From positions 30,891,823 to 30,955,822 of the forward strand of contig NC_079510.1 of assembly GCF_030052815.1 (NCBI RefSeq): a stretch of DNA of 64,000 bases, written 5' to 3'. This DNA is from Hevea brasiliensis (lineage: Eukaryota > Streptophyta > Magnoliopsida > Malpighiales > Euphorbiaceae). This document shows, piece by piece, positions 21,231 to 32,699 of the stretch (the stretch's first letter is position 1; each line of letters opens with the position of its first letter). Under the pieces are notes generated by a model. That model saw only the letters and a list, made by a program, of their open reading frames with translations, did not search any database and was not told the DNA's origin. The translations under genes were made by a program, and so were the position numbers.

Positions 21231-24200
21231 TGTGACACCCCTTACCCGTCTACAGTATAGCCGAGCAAGGCAAGCCACATAGTGTGTTAGAGCACCATAT
21301 CTTATCTTATTCCAATTTACAGTTCTTAATTTGTTGATTAAAAGTCTTTTGAGTGAAATTCATAACATTTATGTCATTTATAGAAATTTCGATTAATTCG
21401 AATCTTTACAAATTTTACAAAAAATCCGTCAGAGTGCCGGTTATAAATTGGAAAAACAGTTTCTTCGAAACCTATTAAAAAACACTTCCAATATTCATAT
21501 CATATCCGCAACTCCAATAAACCTCAACACAGTTTCATCAAATCACAATATCTCAAACTCAAATTCACAGTTTTCATTCATCAAAACTAATAAAATTGGT
21601 ACTCATTCATAAATGAAATACTAAATGTCATTAATGTACATAATTACAAATATTTACATGGTTCCATAATTTACATAACAAAATAAATATCTAACATAAA
21701 ATACAAAATACATGCAGTAGCCTAGTGTCCTACCCAAAATACATTGCAGATGTGGTGACACTGGAATACAATGCAAATCTAAACACTCACCCAGTCTGAG
21801 GTCTGCTGGGCTCTCTATTGGTCTCACCAGTACCTACGTATGGCAAAAAGTGAATACAGCTTAGTGGTGCCAATATAAAATAAAAATAAACTAAAATAAA
21901 TAAATATGCCAAATTTATGGTATTGCTTTATGCAGACTGAGTTTTTGGCAATTATTCATAATATTATTAATTTTAGCACTTTTTATATTCATCATATGGT
22001 TATAATTATTAAGACTTATTTTTGGTTGCCCAAATAACTTATACTAGTGACTGAACTGGATAAACGGGTAAACTGGCACTGGGTAACTAGTACCTCGGGC
22101 CATCACACCATCAGTCACAGAGTGTCTCCATGTGCAACAGAATGGCTAACAAGCCATAACAAGCATCGGGCACAAGGCCAAGTGTATCAAGCATAGCAAA
22201 ATAACCATAGGCCATAATATCATAAAAGGGCATAAAATGCCATAAATCACGGAATGGCATGAAGCCATATGTAGTACTGCTATCGAAACCCTATTGGCAT
22301 GCTAACCTATCCACACCAATCATTCTAGGCATACTAGGGCATGTTATCAGATTAATTGTTTATTTCTTTTCATGTAATGTTTGGTGGTTATTATTCACCT
22401 TACTATACATGCTTAAATATTGACTTTTTCATACATAATAGTTATGTTAGTTCTAATTACACCAAAATCCCACATTTTGGATTTTAGACTTGTTGGCATT
22501 AATGCCCAATCTCAATTCAAAACTCATTTAGAGTTATTTTAAATTTTCAGATTTCATTGCCTAAGTTTACTGTTCCATTGGACCAAGCTACAGTGGGAAT
22601 TTGGTTAAACTTTCTTCATGAAAGTTATTCCTTAATGTGTCTTCTTTAATTCCAGTTTTGAATCACTCTATTTGGAGTTTTTTTGTCTCAATTTATGGCA
22701 TTTTTACCATAACTGGCCGGATTGGTTCATTGTCCAGATTTTCTGGGCAGGATTTGGTTCTAGCAGTTTTGGTGTCCTAATTTTGGCTAGCAATTTGAAT
22801 TGGTTATGATCAGAATTTAAGTTTGTGTTCTTCATAAAAGTTGTTCTAAATTGTCTAAGCTTTCCATTGGTTCAAAAATCAGATCATTTGGACCTTCCTA
22901 CACAAAGTTATGGCTATATGAACAAACACTATTTATTTAGTCATTTTTACCAAGTCCAGAATTAGTTACCAGGATTTGGTCAATTTTTTAAGTCATCCTA
23001 AGTTGGTTTTCTAGGCAGGGTTTCTTCATCAAAGTTGTGGCATTATGACCCTAGTTTCACCTTCAATTAGCCTTGCACTAATTGAAGCTACACAAACCAA
23101 GTTATAGCTGCCCAAACACACTAGACTCAAGTCTAGACCTGCAGGCACAACAGGACAGCATACCAAATCCCTAATCTAATGTCACAATTCACTTCATTTT
23201 GTGGTCAAACCTTACCAAATGGTCACTAATTGACCATTAGAACACTAATTTACCATCAATTGAGCAAAACTCTAATTTTGCTCAAATCCTAATTTCCAAA
23301 ATTCTAATTCTTACTCTACACATAAAATTCAATGTTCTAATTACTAATTTCATGTCAAGAGGTCATCAGTTTCCATTTACAATTCAACTAAATTATCAAA
23401 ACCCTAACCTATATAAGGCTGTTGAAATTCATGAGTGTTCTAAACATGTATGTTTTGTTTCAATTTCAACAAATCCTAGTTCAATTTGAGTTCCAAATCA
23501 TGAATAGAGAGAGAAAAGGGAGAGAATTGGCACTAACCTTGAAGTGAGCCAATTCCAAGCTTGCAAAAACTCCTCTTTTTTACTTCTTTTTGCTGCTTAG
23601 TAGTTGTTCAAGGTGCTAGGTCAATTTTTTGTGAAGGAAGGAAGGGATTTTATGGTGTAATTAAGTGGGAGTTAAAGCTTGGTTGGAAGAGAAATGGTGG
23701 AGGTCCTTAGAGTAAGGTTCGGCCATAAGGGGAGGTAGAAGATAATGAATAATTTTTTTTTGTCTTTTTAATTTCTTTTATATCCATTAAGTGAGTTTGT
23801 TAAATTTTGATTGGTGGTAAATTTTTAATCACATAATAATGATGTCATAATTTGAATTTTTGTTTCATTTAGTTTTCTTTTTTTTTTCTTTCTTCTTTCT
23901 TTACTCATTTTTAATTAATTTTTCATCAATATTTATTCACATTTTATGTTATTTAACTCACTTAATTAAATGGACAAGTTGGTAAAAAATTATCCCTGAA
24001 GGTGAAATGACCAAAATGCCCTTCGTTTAGCTTAACGAGCTAAAATTATCTGTACTGATTTATAAAATTTTCTTAGCATTTGCTTGGCATTCTTTTGTCA
24101 TCAAAGACTCAATAACTCTTCATTAGAGTCCTAAAAATTATTTTACAGGGTTTCCTCATGGGTATAGAGTCGATAACTGTCTTCACAGTCGCTTCCCGTT

Positions 24201-24388
24201 AGGTCACCCATCATTGGAGCATCGGTTCATTTAACCTTGTTGTATTTTATTGCTTAAATTTTTCCTTAATTTTTCTTATCATTATTTGGTTTATTTATGA
24301 CTCCTCACTCTAGTTTAAATATGGTTCCAGATATTCTGGCTGTCCGGACAGACATTAGTCATCAGAACAATAGAATGTACGGACTATT
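21231..24388 (-). mobile_element. G2 5' LTR, main part
   Basis: The minus-strand LTR end ACGGGTAAGGGGTGTCACA lies at 21231, followed by the primer site. The LTR runs right to 24388, where ATH begins. The remaining 20 bases of the LTR start are found beyond ATH at 34202-34220. It contains the TGTCCGGACA box (24341-24350) and a diverged GGTCACCCATCATTGG box (about 24195). Sequence is clearly related to, but diverged from, the G1 and S1 LTRs. Nothing coding is seen. Confidence 0.85.
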
Positions 24389-25884
24389 GATAAGTGCATA
24401 ATTTATTAATTTTACTTCCATGACATTTAGTGTTTCTAGGGTATCTACATACCTAATTCAGTTGATTAAAGTATAATTATCTATTAGGCATATGTTTAGA
24501 GAGTTATTGGAATAATTGTGTTAAATGGAGAAATTTTTAGCATTTGCAGTAATTTGACTCTTGCTATATTTTTCAGGTTTTGGTGAAGTCCCAGAACATA
24601 GAAGTGTGGAAGGAAGTGTGGAAGGAAGCTTGGAAAGGTCAAAGGATTGAGAAGGGTTACTGATACAAAGTACACAGGTTGTGTAAGCACAACCATGGAT
24701 CCGTGTAACATTCTGCCAAAAGAAATCTAGAGAGCCAAGGAAGAAATAAAGTACACGGGCCGTGTAACTTGACCCGTGTAAATCCTGGAGACCCGTGTAA
24801 CCTTCTGTGCTAATGCAAGACATACCCATTCAGCTCCAGTAAGTTACACGGCCCTGGGCCGTATAATGATACATGGGCTATGTATCCATCGACAATCAGT
24901 TTTCTGATTTCACTCCAGTTGCAGTTTTTGACAGAGAGAAAGATTCTTAACCCCTCAAGGACTCTGAAAACCTAACCCTAGGCCATTTATTATAAATAGA
25001 AGAGGCAGCCTTCACTCGACACATATTCTAGATTTCTTCAATTTTCTACTTTATTTTTCTGTAAGCCATAAACACGAGTGGCTAAGTTCTTAATTCAGTT
25101 CAAGGAATTCTAGTTCTTATGCGTGATTTGTTAGACCATGTTCTTAATTTAATTTATGTCTTTTTGAATATTTTCTGATTTCATTATTTTTGATCTATTG
25201 AATGATTTGCTAAAAAGGCCTGTTAGTTAATTGTTTGATGAGATCAATTGCTAGTTCGTCTTCATAATTTGTAATTGTTGTGTAAGATTCAACATGAGTA
25301 GCAATTAGATTTTATTGATTATGATCCCAGTTTTTGATAATAAACTAAGGAAACAATATGGTGAATTAAATAATTTATGCTTCATAAATTATTGTTCAGC
25401 TTAACTACTTCCCATTCTTAAAGCAGTTATTAATTTGATGAGGATTGCTTAATACCAATTCAGTTAATAATTAGAGTCAACAAGAGTGCTAGGCTCAAAT
25501 TGATAAGTATAGGGAAGTTAGGGATTTTACCTCACTATTTGGTAAATCTACGTTAAGTATTCAATAAGAAATAATTGTATTTCTTTTGTCTATGATCGAA
25601 TCAATGCATTGGAATATGAATTACCTTGGACTGAAGTTTGTTTAATTTGAGAGTTTCATATTTAATTTTAGTTCTTAATTTTTTATTTTTTATTTCTTCT
25701 TTGGATTGCGAATTACCCCCTCCCCCCCCCACCCCAATCTTTGTTTCTTTTTCCATTACACAAGTGCACGAAATTTAATAATTCAGTCTCTAGGGTTCGA
25801 CCTGGATTTATCACTTACTGTAGAAAATATTTCATAACTAGTAATTTCAATTAATTTAATTTCTAGTGGATTCGACAGCCATCA
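24389..25884 (+). mobile_element. ATH 5' LTR
   Basis: The LTR starts TGATAAGTGCATAATTTATT and ends TTCGACAGCCATCA. It contains a group of short inverted motifs of the type ACACGG...CCGTGT (24680-24890), a TATA box at 24991-24998, and a poly-C run (about 25719-25737) interrupted by single other bases. It is followed by a tRNA-Asp type primer site, which fixes it as the 5' LTR. Confidence 0.93.
24991..24998 (+). promoter_or_regulatory. TATA box of ATH 5' LTR
   Basis: TATAAATA lies 602 bp from the LTR start, in GGCCATTTATTATAAATAGA. The same box is at 33304-33311 in the 3' LTR, 604 bp from its start. Position and conservation between both LTRs support it as the promoter. Confidence 0.65.
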
Positions 25885-25891
25885 AGAATTT

Positions 25892-25909
25892 TGGCGCCAT
25901 TTCCAGGGA
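25892..25909 (+). other. ATH primer binding site
   Basis: TGGCGCCATTTCCAGGGA lies seven bases after the 5' LTR end. It corresponds to the Athila consensus site TGGCGCCGTTGCCGGGGA (tRNA-Asp primer) with a few G-to-A/T changes. Confidence 0.88.
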
Positions 25910-26199
25910 CTGAAGTTTATTGGATTTCGTATTTTTAGTGTTAACATATTCTGTTATAACGTTTGTTTGTGAAGTGTTGCTATTTTCAGGTTTTTGGTAA
26001 AAATTACGGTGTTACTATTCATCGACAGATTTTTTATTGAATTAGGAGGGCAGCCCATACTTATTTTGAAGAAAATGACGTTCTGATCAAGACCAATGAA
26101 TCCAATGGATTCTTTGACCCCACCCTCTTGAGGCCAAATTCCAGCGTTTTCTAAGGTTTTGAGTCATTTTTCTATTTTTACTTTGATTTCTTTTTATAT

Positions 26200-27668
26200 A
26201 TGACAAGAACTTCTCAATCTGGTGAGTTCATCTTTGATCCAGAAGTAGAAAAAATAGCTAAATAGTTGAGAAAATTGGCTAAGCAAGCTAGGCAGATTTC
26301 GAGTACATCTGAAGGAGTCCAATCTCCAAGGGAATTAAGTTCGGATTCGGATTCAAATTCAAATTCAGAAAATGAAACCATGGCTGCTAGAACTTTGAAA
26401 GAGTTAGCTACTCCTGATCTAAACCAACAGTCTTTGTGTATTCAATACCCTGCTTTAAATGTTGCTTTTGAGTTAAAATCTGGACTAATCCATTTGTTGC
26501 CTAAATTTCATGGTCTTGTAGGTGAAGATCCACATAAGCATTTAAATGAATTTCATGTTGTGTGTTCCAGCATGAAACCTCAAGGAGTTTCAGAGGATCA
26601 AATCAAGCTTCGAGCTTTTCCTTTCTCCCTGGAAGGCACAGCTAAGGATTGGTTGTATTACCTTCCTTCCGGACTGTGAACTCATGGAAAGTGATGAAGT
26701 AGATATTTCTGGAGAAGTATTTTCTTGCTTCCTATGCTGCCAACATAAGAAAAGAAATTTGTGGCATCCGGCAGTACAATGGAGAGAATTTGTAGGAGTA
26801 TTGGGAATGATTTAAGAAACTGTGTGCAAGTTGTCCCCATCATCAAATAAGTGAGTAGCTCTTGATTCAGTATTTCTATGAGAGACTTCTACCAATGGAC
26901 CGCAGTATGATAGATGATGCTAGTGGAGGAGCTTTGGTTGACAAGACACTAGAAGAAGTAAGGATGCTAATTGCTAACATGGTAGCAAATTCTCAGCAAT
27001 TTGGTATGAGAATGGACACACCTATAAAGATTAATGAGGTAAGTACATCTAACCTTGAGAAACAGATTTCTTATTTAACTTCTTTGGTGAGGCAGTTGGC
27101 TGTGGGGAACATGCAAACTGTTAAGGTATGTGGAACTTGTTCGGGTTCGGGTTTGGGTCATGCTACTGACATGTGTCCTGCGTTACGAGAGGATGAATCA
27201 ATGCAACATGCTAATGTAGTAGGACATTATGGACACCCACAATGCAGGTATGATCCCTTTTCTAATACTTATAATTCAGGATGGCGAGATCATCCCAACT
27301 TGAGTCATGGAAATTAACTGGTGCAAAATCGAAACCAGCAGCAGAGACCACAAGTGAATCAACCACAACCACCTCCACCTCCACCTCTGCCTCCCTCAAA
27401 TCAAGGTATGTCACTTGATGAAATTGTTAAGGCTTTGGCTAACAATACACAACAGTTTCAACAAGAGACTAGAAATAGCATTCAAAACATAGAGAGACAG
27501 ATTGGTCAGTTAGCCTCATCTGTGAGTAAGCGTGAAGCTCAAGGTTCTGGAAAGCTTCCATCACAAACAGTCATGAATCCCAGAGAAAATGTGAGTGCTA
27601 TAATGTTGCGGAGTGGGAAAGAAGTTGATAACCAGACTCCACATGAGTCAATGAAAAAGAAGAAGTAA
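26200..27668 (+). pseudogene. ATH gag
   Basis: This is the Athila capsid/nucleocapsid. The chosen start is ATG at 26200 (MTRTSQSGEFIFDPEVEK), which matches the usual Athila N-terminus. A TAG stops it at codon 19. Recognisable parts: a Ser/Asn/Asp repeat (SDSDSNSNSEN, 26340-26375), the capsid core with FELKSGLIHLLPKFHGL and EDPHKHLNEFHVVC, then after a frameshift near 26680 IRKEICGIRQYNGEN, SCPHHQ and LPMDRSMIDDASGGALVDKT. A knuckle follows at about 27130-27180 (VCGTCSGSGLGHATDMCP), whose loop is two residues longer than usual because TCGGGT is duplicated. A Pro-rich stretch lies at 27360-27400. At least five stops are present. Confidence 0.88.
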
Positions 27669-27812
27669 GGAGCAAAAGAGTCTAAAGTTTCTAAAGTTCC
27701 TGAAGTTGAGGTAAATACTAAACCTAAACTGAATAAGGTTAATAATTCTGTTCTTCCTCCATTCCCCTACATGTTGGCTAAGACTAAGAAAGAAGAATAA
27801 GAGAAAGAAATT

Positions 27813-28478
27813 TTGGAGACTTTTAGGAAGGTGGAGGTTAATATAGCTTTACTTGATGCGATTAAACAAGTTCCCAGGTATGCTAAATTCCTTAAGGAAC
27901 TATGCACTATAAAGCGCAAGTTGAGGAATAATGAGAAGATCAGTGTGGGGGAAAATGTGTCGGCATTAATTCAGCAAAAATTACCCCCTAAATGTAAGGA
28001 TCCAGGTTCATTTTCTATTCCCTGCAGAATAGCTGATTCTAAATTTGAGTGTGTAATGGCAGATTTAAGAGCATCTATTAATGTTATGTCAAATTCAATT
28101 TTTCAAACTTTAAATTTGGGTCTTTTGAAAGAAACCAGTGTTATTATTCAGTTAGATGATCATTCTAATGCTTACCCATTGGGAGTAGTTAAGGATGTGT
28201 TGGTGCAGGTTGGAGAATTAATTTTTTCTACAGATTTTTACATTCTGGATATGGAGGATAGTGTTCTCACATTAAAGTTAGCTTTGATTTTATTTGGAAG
28301 ACCTTTCCTAAAAACTGCCAAGACAAAAATTGATGTGGATGATAGTACCTTAACTATGGAGTTTGATGGAGAGACTACCAAATTTAATATCTTTGATGCC
28401 ATGAAGTATCCTGTTGATAACCATTATGTTTTTCTATTGATATTGCTGATACATTTGTGCAGGATGTTTTTGAGTTAA
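27813..28478 (+). pseudogene. ATH protease region
   Basis: A 221-codon frame starts within the gag-pol linker (VPRYAKFLKELCTIKRKL). It holds the Athila protease with LPPKCKDPGSFSIPCRI and the end LTLKLALILFGRPFLKTAKTKI. The active-site motif is DLRASINVM where Athila normally has DLGASINVM. This Gly-to-Arg change next to the catalytic Asp should inactivate it. The linker upstream (27669-27812) is in frame with a few stops. Confidence 0.87.
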
Positions 28479-29824
28479 GCAAGGAGGATGAGTTAGAAGT
28501 GGTGATTAGTCAAGGAATTCAAGAATTCAGTACCAATCAGCCATTAAGTGTAGAGGTTCAAGATGCAGTAATGGCATTGCAGTCATTACCTCCTGTTCCA
28601 AAAAGGTATGGAGTATCAAAGATTGACTTACCTATATCTCACATAAAATTATTACCTTATGTGGTGCAGGCACCAGTTTTTGGACTCAAGTTTTTACTTG
28701 AGCATTTGAAGTATGTTTACTTAGGAGACAGTGAAACACTTCCAATTATCATCTCAAGCAATTTGACAAAGATTCAAGAAGAAAGATTAACTAGGGTTCT
28801 AAGGGTACACAAGGAAGCAATTGGATGGACAATAGCTAACATCAAAGGTATAAGTCCATCAGTGTGCATGCACAGGATTTTACTGGAAGATGATGCTAAA
28901 CTAAGTAGAGAAGCTCAAAGGAGGTTGAACCCACAGATGATGGAGGTTGTGAAGAAGGAGATTTTAAAGCTACTGGATGCAGGAGTTATTTACCCAATTT
29001 CAAACAGCAAATGGGTAAGTCCAGTCCAAGTAGTACCAAAAAAATCAGGAGTCACTGAGGTAGCAAATTAAGATAATGAACTTGTTCCAACAAGGATTCA
29101 GAGTGGATGGCGAATGTGCATAGACTACTACAAGCTGAATTCAACAATAAGGAAGGACCACTTCCCACTGCCATTCATTGATTAGATGCTTGAGCGATTA
29201 GCAGGTAAGTCTTATTTCTGCTTTCTTGATGGCTTTTCTGGACATAATAAAATTGTGATTGCACTAGAGGATCAAGAGAAGACTACCTTCACTTGCCCTT
29301 TTGGAACTTTTGCTTTCAGAAGGATGCCCTTCGAGCTTTGTAATGCACCTGCCACATTTCAGAGATGCATTATGAGCATATTTTCAGATTACATTGATAA
29401 TTGCATTGAGGTGTTCATGGATGATTTTACTGTGTATGGTGATTCATTTGATGCATGTTTACATCATTTGACTTCTGTTCTTGAGAGATGCACTGAGAAA
29501 AATCTTATTTTAAATTATGAGAAGTGTCATTTTATGGTGGAACAGGGAATTGTTTTGGGTCATGTTGTCTTTAATAGGGGTATTGAGGTGGATAAATCTA
29601 AAATTGATTTAATTGTGAACTTACCCTACCCCACAACTGTGAGGGAATTACGCTCTTTTCTTGGTCATGCAGGTTTCTATCGCAGGTTCATTAAGGATTT
29701 CTCTAAGATAGCATTGCCCTTATCTAGACTCTTGCAAAAAGATGTTTCTTTTGAGTTGAGTGAAGAGTACAAGGAGGCTTTTGACAAATTGAAATTTGCA
29801 TTGACATCACCCCCTATTATCTAG
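28457..29824 (+). pseudogene. ATH reverse transcriptase
   Basis: Two frames, 28457-29071 (connection to IGWTIANIKGISPSVCMH and YPISNSKWVSPVQVVPKK) and 29186-29824 (polymerase core), are separated by stops at about 29069 and 29184. Core motifs kept: CFLDGFSGHNKI, TFTCPFGTFAFRRMPF, the catalytic FMDD in EVFMDDFTVYGDSF (about 29410-29450), and SFLGHAGFYRRFIKDFSKI. PFGLCNAP has become PFELCNAP. The polymerase core is otherwise open over 639 bp. Confidence 0.9.
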
Positions 29825-30213
29825 GCTCCTGATTAGACAATACCATTTGAAATTATGTGTAACGCGAGTAATTATGCAGTAGGAGCAGTTTTAGGGTAGC
29901 GTGTTGGGAAGCCTTTTCATGTGATTTATTATGCATCTAGAACACTTAATTCAGCTCAGTGCAATTATTCTATGACCGAAAAAGAGTTTTTGGCTATAGT
30001 TTTTGCTTAGATAATTTTTGATCATATTTGCTTGGTTCTAAAATAATTATCTTCTCTGATCATGCAGCGTTGAAGTATCTCTTGGCAAAGAAGGAAGCAA
30101 AACCAAGATTGATTAGATGGATCCTTCTGCTGCAAGAATTTGATCTTCAAATCAAGGATAAGAAAGGAGCTGAGAACCTGGTAGCAAATCATTTGAGCAG
30201 GTTAGTGACATAA
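29825..30213 (+). pseudogene. ATH RNase H
   Basis: The region starts after the stop at 29822 and is crossed by several stops and a frameshift near 30010. Motifs: FEIMCNASNYAVGAVLG, where the family has CDASD (first catalytic Asp changed to Asn), then a stop in place of Gln at 29897-29899. SRTLNSAQCNYSMTEKEFLAIVF has the Glu. [37 protein letters not shown] and LVANHLSRL follow, with the last catalytic Asp as Asn. Confidence 0.85.
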
Positions 30214-30219
30214 GAAGAG

Positions 30220-31516
30220 CGAATTCCTTTGCAAGAATTTTTTCCTGATGAGCAGTTATTTAAATTGCAAGGTATGATCCCCTGGTATGCTGATTTGGTG
30301 AATTATTTGGTTACTAAGGTTGTGCCTTTTAATTTAAGTAGAGCTAAGAAAGAGAAATTGAAAAGTGAGGCTAAGTATTATGTGTGGGATGACTCGCATT
30401 TGTGAAAATTTTATTTAGATCAAATTATTAGGAGATGTGTTCCTGATAATGACATTCAATCTATTCTTGCTTTTTGTCAAGCCTATGCTTGTGGAGTTCA
30501 TTTTGGACCCAAGAGAACAGGTAGAAAAATATTAGACTGTGATTTTTACTGGCCTACTATATTTCATGATTCATATTTGATTTGCAAAAATTGTGAACAA
30601 TGTCAAAGAACAGGAAGTTTAACCCGTAGGAATGAGATGATTCAGAATCCAATACTTGTTTGTGAGATTTTTTATGTGTGGGGTATTGATTTTATGGGTC
30701 CATTTCCTTCTTTTTTTGGCTTTGTTTATATATTACTTGCTATTGATTATGTTTCGAAATGGGTGGAAGCCAAAGCCACAAGAACTGATGATTCTAAAGC
30801 TGTTGTAGGTTTTATCAAGTCAAACATTTTTACTAGGTTTAGAGTTCCTAGAGCTTTGATCAGTGACCGGGGCACACATTTTTATAATAGAATTATTGAG
30901 GCATTATTAAGGAGATATGGTGTTTTCTATAGAGTATCTACAGCTTATCATCCTTAAACAAGTGGGTAAGCAGAGGTGTCTAACAGAGAGATCAAGTATA
31001 TTTTGGAAAGAACAGTGAAGCCAAATAGAAAAGATTAGAGCCTTAGACTTGATGATGTTTTGTGGGCTTACAGGACTGCTTATAAGACACCCATAGGTAT
31101 GTCCCCCTACAGATTGGTATTTGGTAAGTTTTGTCACTTTCCTGTTGAGTTAGAACATAAGGCTTATTGGGTTGTTAGACATTATAATTTGGATTTGGAT
31201 ACTACTGGTGTGGAAAGAAAATTACAATTGCAGGAATTAGAGGAAATTTGACTTGAGGCTTATGAGAACTCTAAGATCTATAAAGAAAAGACCAAGGCAT
31301 TCCATGACAAACTAATTCTAAGTACTTTGTGATTGGGCAAAAAGTTTTATTGTATAATTCCATATTGAAACTGATGCCTGGTAATTTACGTTCTCATTAG
31401 ATTGGACCCTTTGTTGTTACTAATGTGTTTCCTTATGGTGCAGTTGAAATTCAAAGTTTAGGAACTAATAAGGTGTTCAAGGTTAACGGTCATAGACTCA
31501 AGCCATTTTATCAGTG
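30220..31516 (+). pseudogene. ATH integrase
   Basis: A degraded zinc-binding part (30480-30620, YWPTIFHDSYLICKNCEQCQ) precedes the core frame 30577-30957 with the catalytic residues in GIDFMGPFP and SDRGTHF. The third acidic residue lies in AEVSNREIK just after two stops at 30955-30957 and 30967-30969; both stops sit at Gln positions of the QTSGQAE motif. The C-terminal part follows (31060-31251, [22 protein letters not shown]) and ends at HRLKPFY (about 31510). No chromodomain is present, as expected for Athila. Confidence 0.88.
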
Positions 31517-32686
31517 ATTTCAGGAGCATACAGTGGAGGAGCTCAAATTGAGTAACCTAATTTATGTGGATTAAGGAGCTTTGCCATGTCGAGCTAATGA
31601 CGATAAACAAAAGCGCTTCTTGGGAGGCAACCCGTGGGTGGCTTGTTAGCCACAATCAGATTTGTTTTCTTTCCCTTATCTTATTTTATTTTCTAGCATT
31701 CTTTTTTTCCTTTTCTTTTGCATTTGGGCTTTACATTAGGGACAATTTAAGTTTTAAGTGTGGGGGAGGAGAAATTTGTTGCTGCAATTTTTGAAAATAA
31801 ATAAATAAATAAATAAAAATAAAAAATAAAAAAATAAGAAATAAATCATTCTCATAAGCTTGATTCATGATTCTATATTAACTCTCGGAGATAAGTGCTT
31901 TGTCCTTGAAATGACTTTTCTACTTTAGGTTGAATTTTTGAGATTTTAGGCAAGGTAATAGTAACTTTAATGATGGATTTTCCCTCTTCTCCATACCATA
32001 GAGCAATTTTTTGTCCTGCATAAATCATTTAGGCTTGATTTAATGGTGAAATGATTAATTATGTGTGCTTTAAACTAGTGTCATGCATATTTCAGAACTT
32101 TGTTTAATCTATCAGGGAACTTTATAATATGTTGATGCATAGATTAGGGGAAATAAAAGGCTAAACTTGAAAATTACTCCGCTATTTAGTTAAGCAAAGT
32201 AACTAGGGGTCTTCATGAATCCCATGTCGATTCTCAGACCAAAAGCTAGCTAGGATATGAGTAAAGTACTTTTCTGAAGGTGAATGTTAAAATAAAGAAA
32301 AAAAACAGTAACTGTGATGAGAGAGAAGTACCAATTTCAAATAAAAAAAAAGAGCCCATTTCTATCTCCCCTAAGATTTACAAAGAGCTATAATTCTTGT
32401 GCCTTGATAAATTAGCTTTATGTTTTGGTGTGTATTGATTTAAAATTTTATGGAACTTTAATTGTGTGAGCTTAATTGATTTCAAGCCTTTTGTTTTGTG
32501 TTGGAGAATTGTTGATATAGTGGTTTGGTGTTGATGGAATTTGTTGTGATGGTTATTACCTTACTTGCCTCTTCTTTCAAACTTTAATCTTTTGTTCGAG
32601 AATGTTGTGATAGGATGAAGTTAAGTGAACTTCTAAGTGGAGTTGATTGAGAGTTTAAGTCATGCTTGAGGATGAGCATAGAATAA
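31517..32686 (+). other. ATH 3' non-coding region, no env-like frame
   Basis: The 1.2 kb stretch is between integrase and the polypurine tract. Near its start is GCGCTTCTTGGGAGGCAACC (about 31612-31631), a stretch seen after pol in Athila elements. A low-complexity AAATA run is at 31795-31845. The envelope-like ORF found in some Athila lineages is absent; the longest frame here (31564-31794) is hydrophobic with no recognised domain. Confidence 0.7.
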
Positions 32687-32699
32687 GTGTGGGGGAATT
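32687..32699 (+). other. ATH polypurine tract
   Basis: GTGTGGGGGAATT lies immediately before the 3' LTR start TGATAAATGC at 32700. This is the usual Athila placement. Confidence 0.85.

Noticed and set aside
31564..31794. Hydrophobic frame after Athila integrase, considered as an env-like ORF
   Set aside because: Only 76 codons, overlapping the conserved non-coding tail motif, with no signal or fusion features and no known domain.
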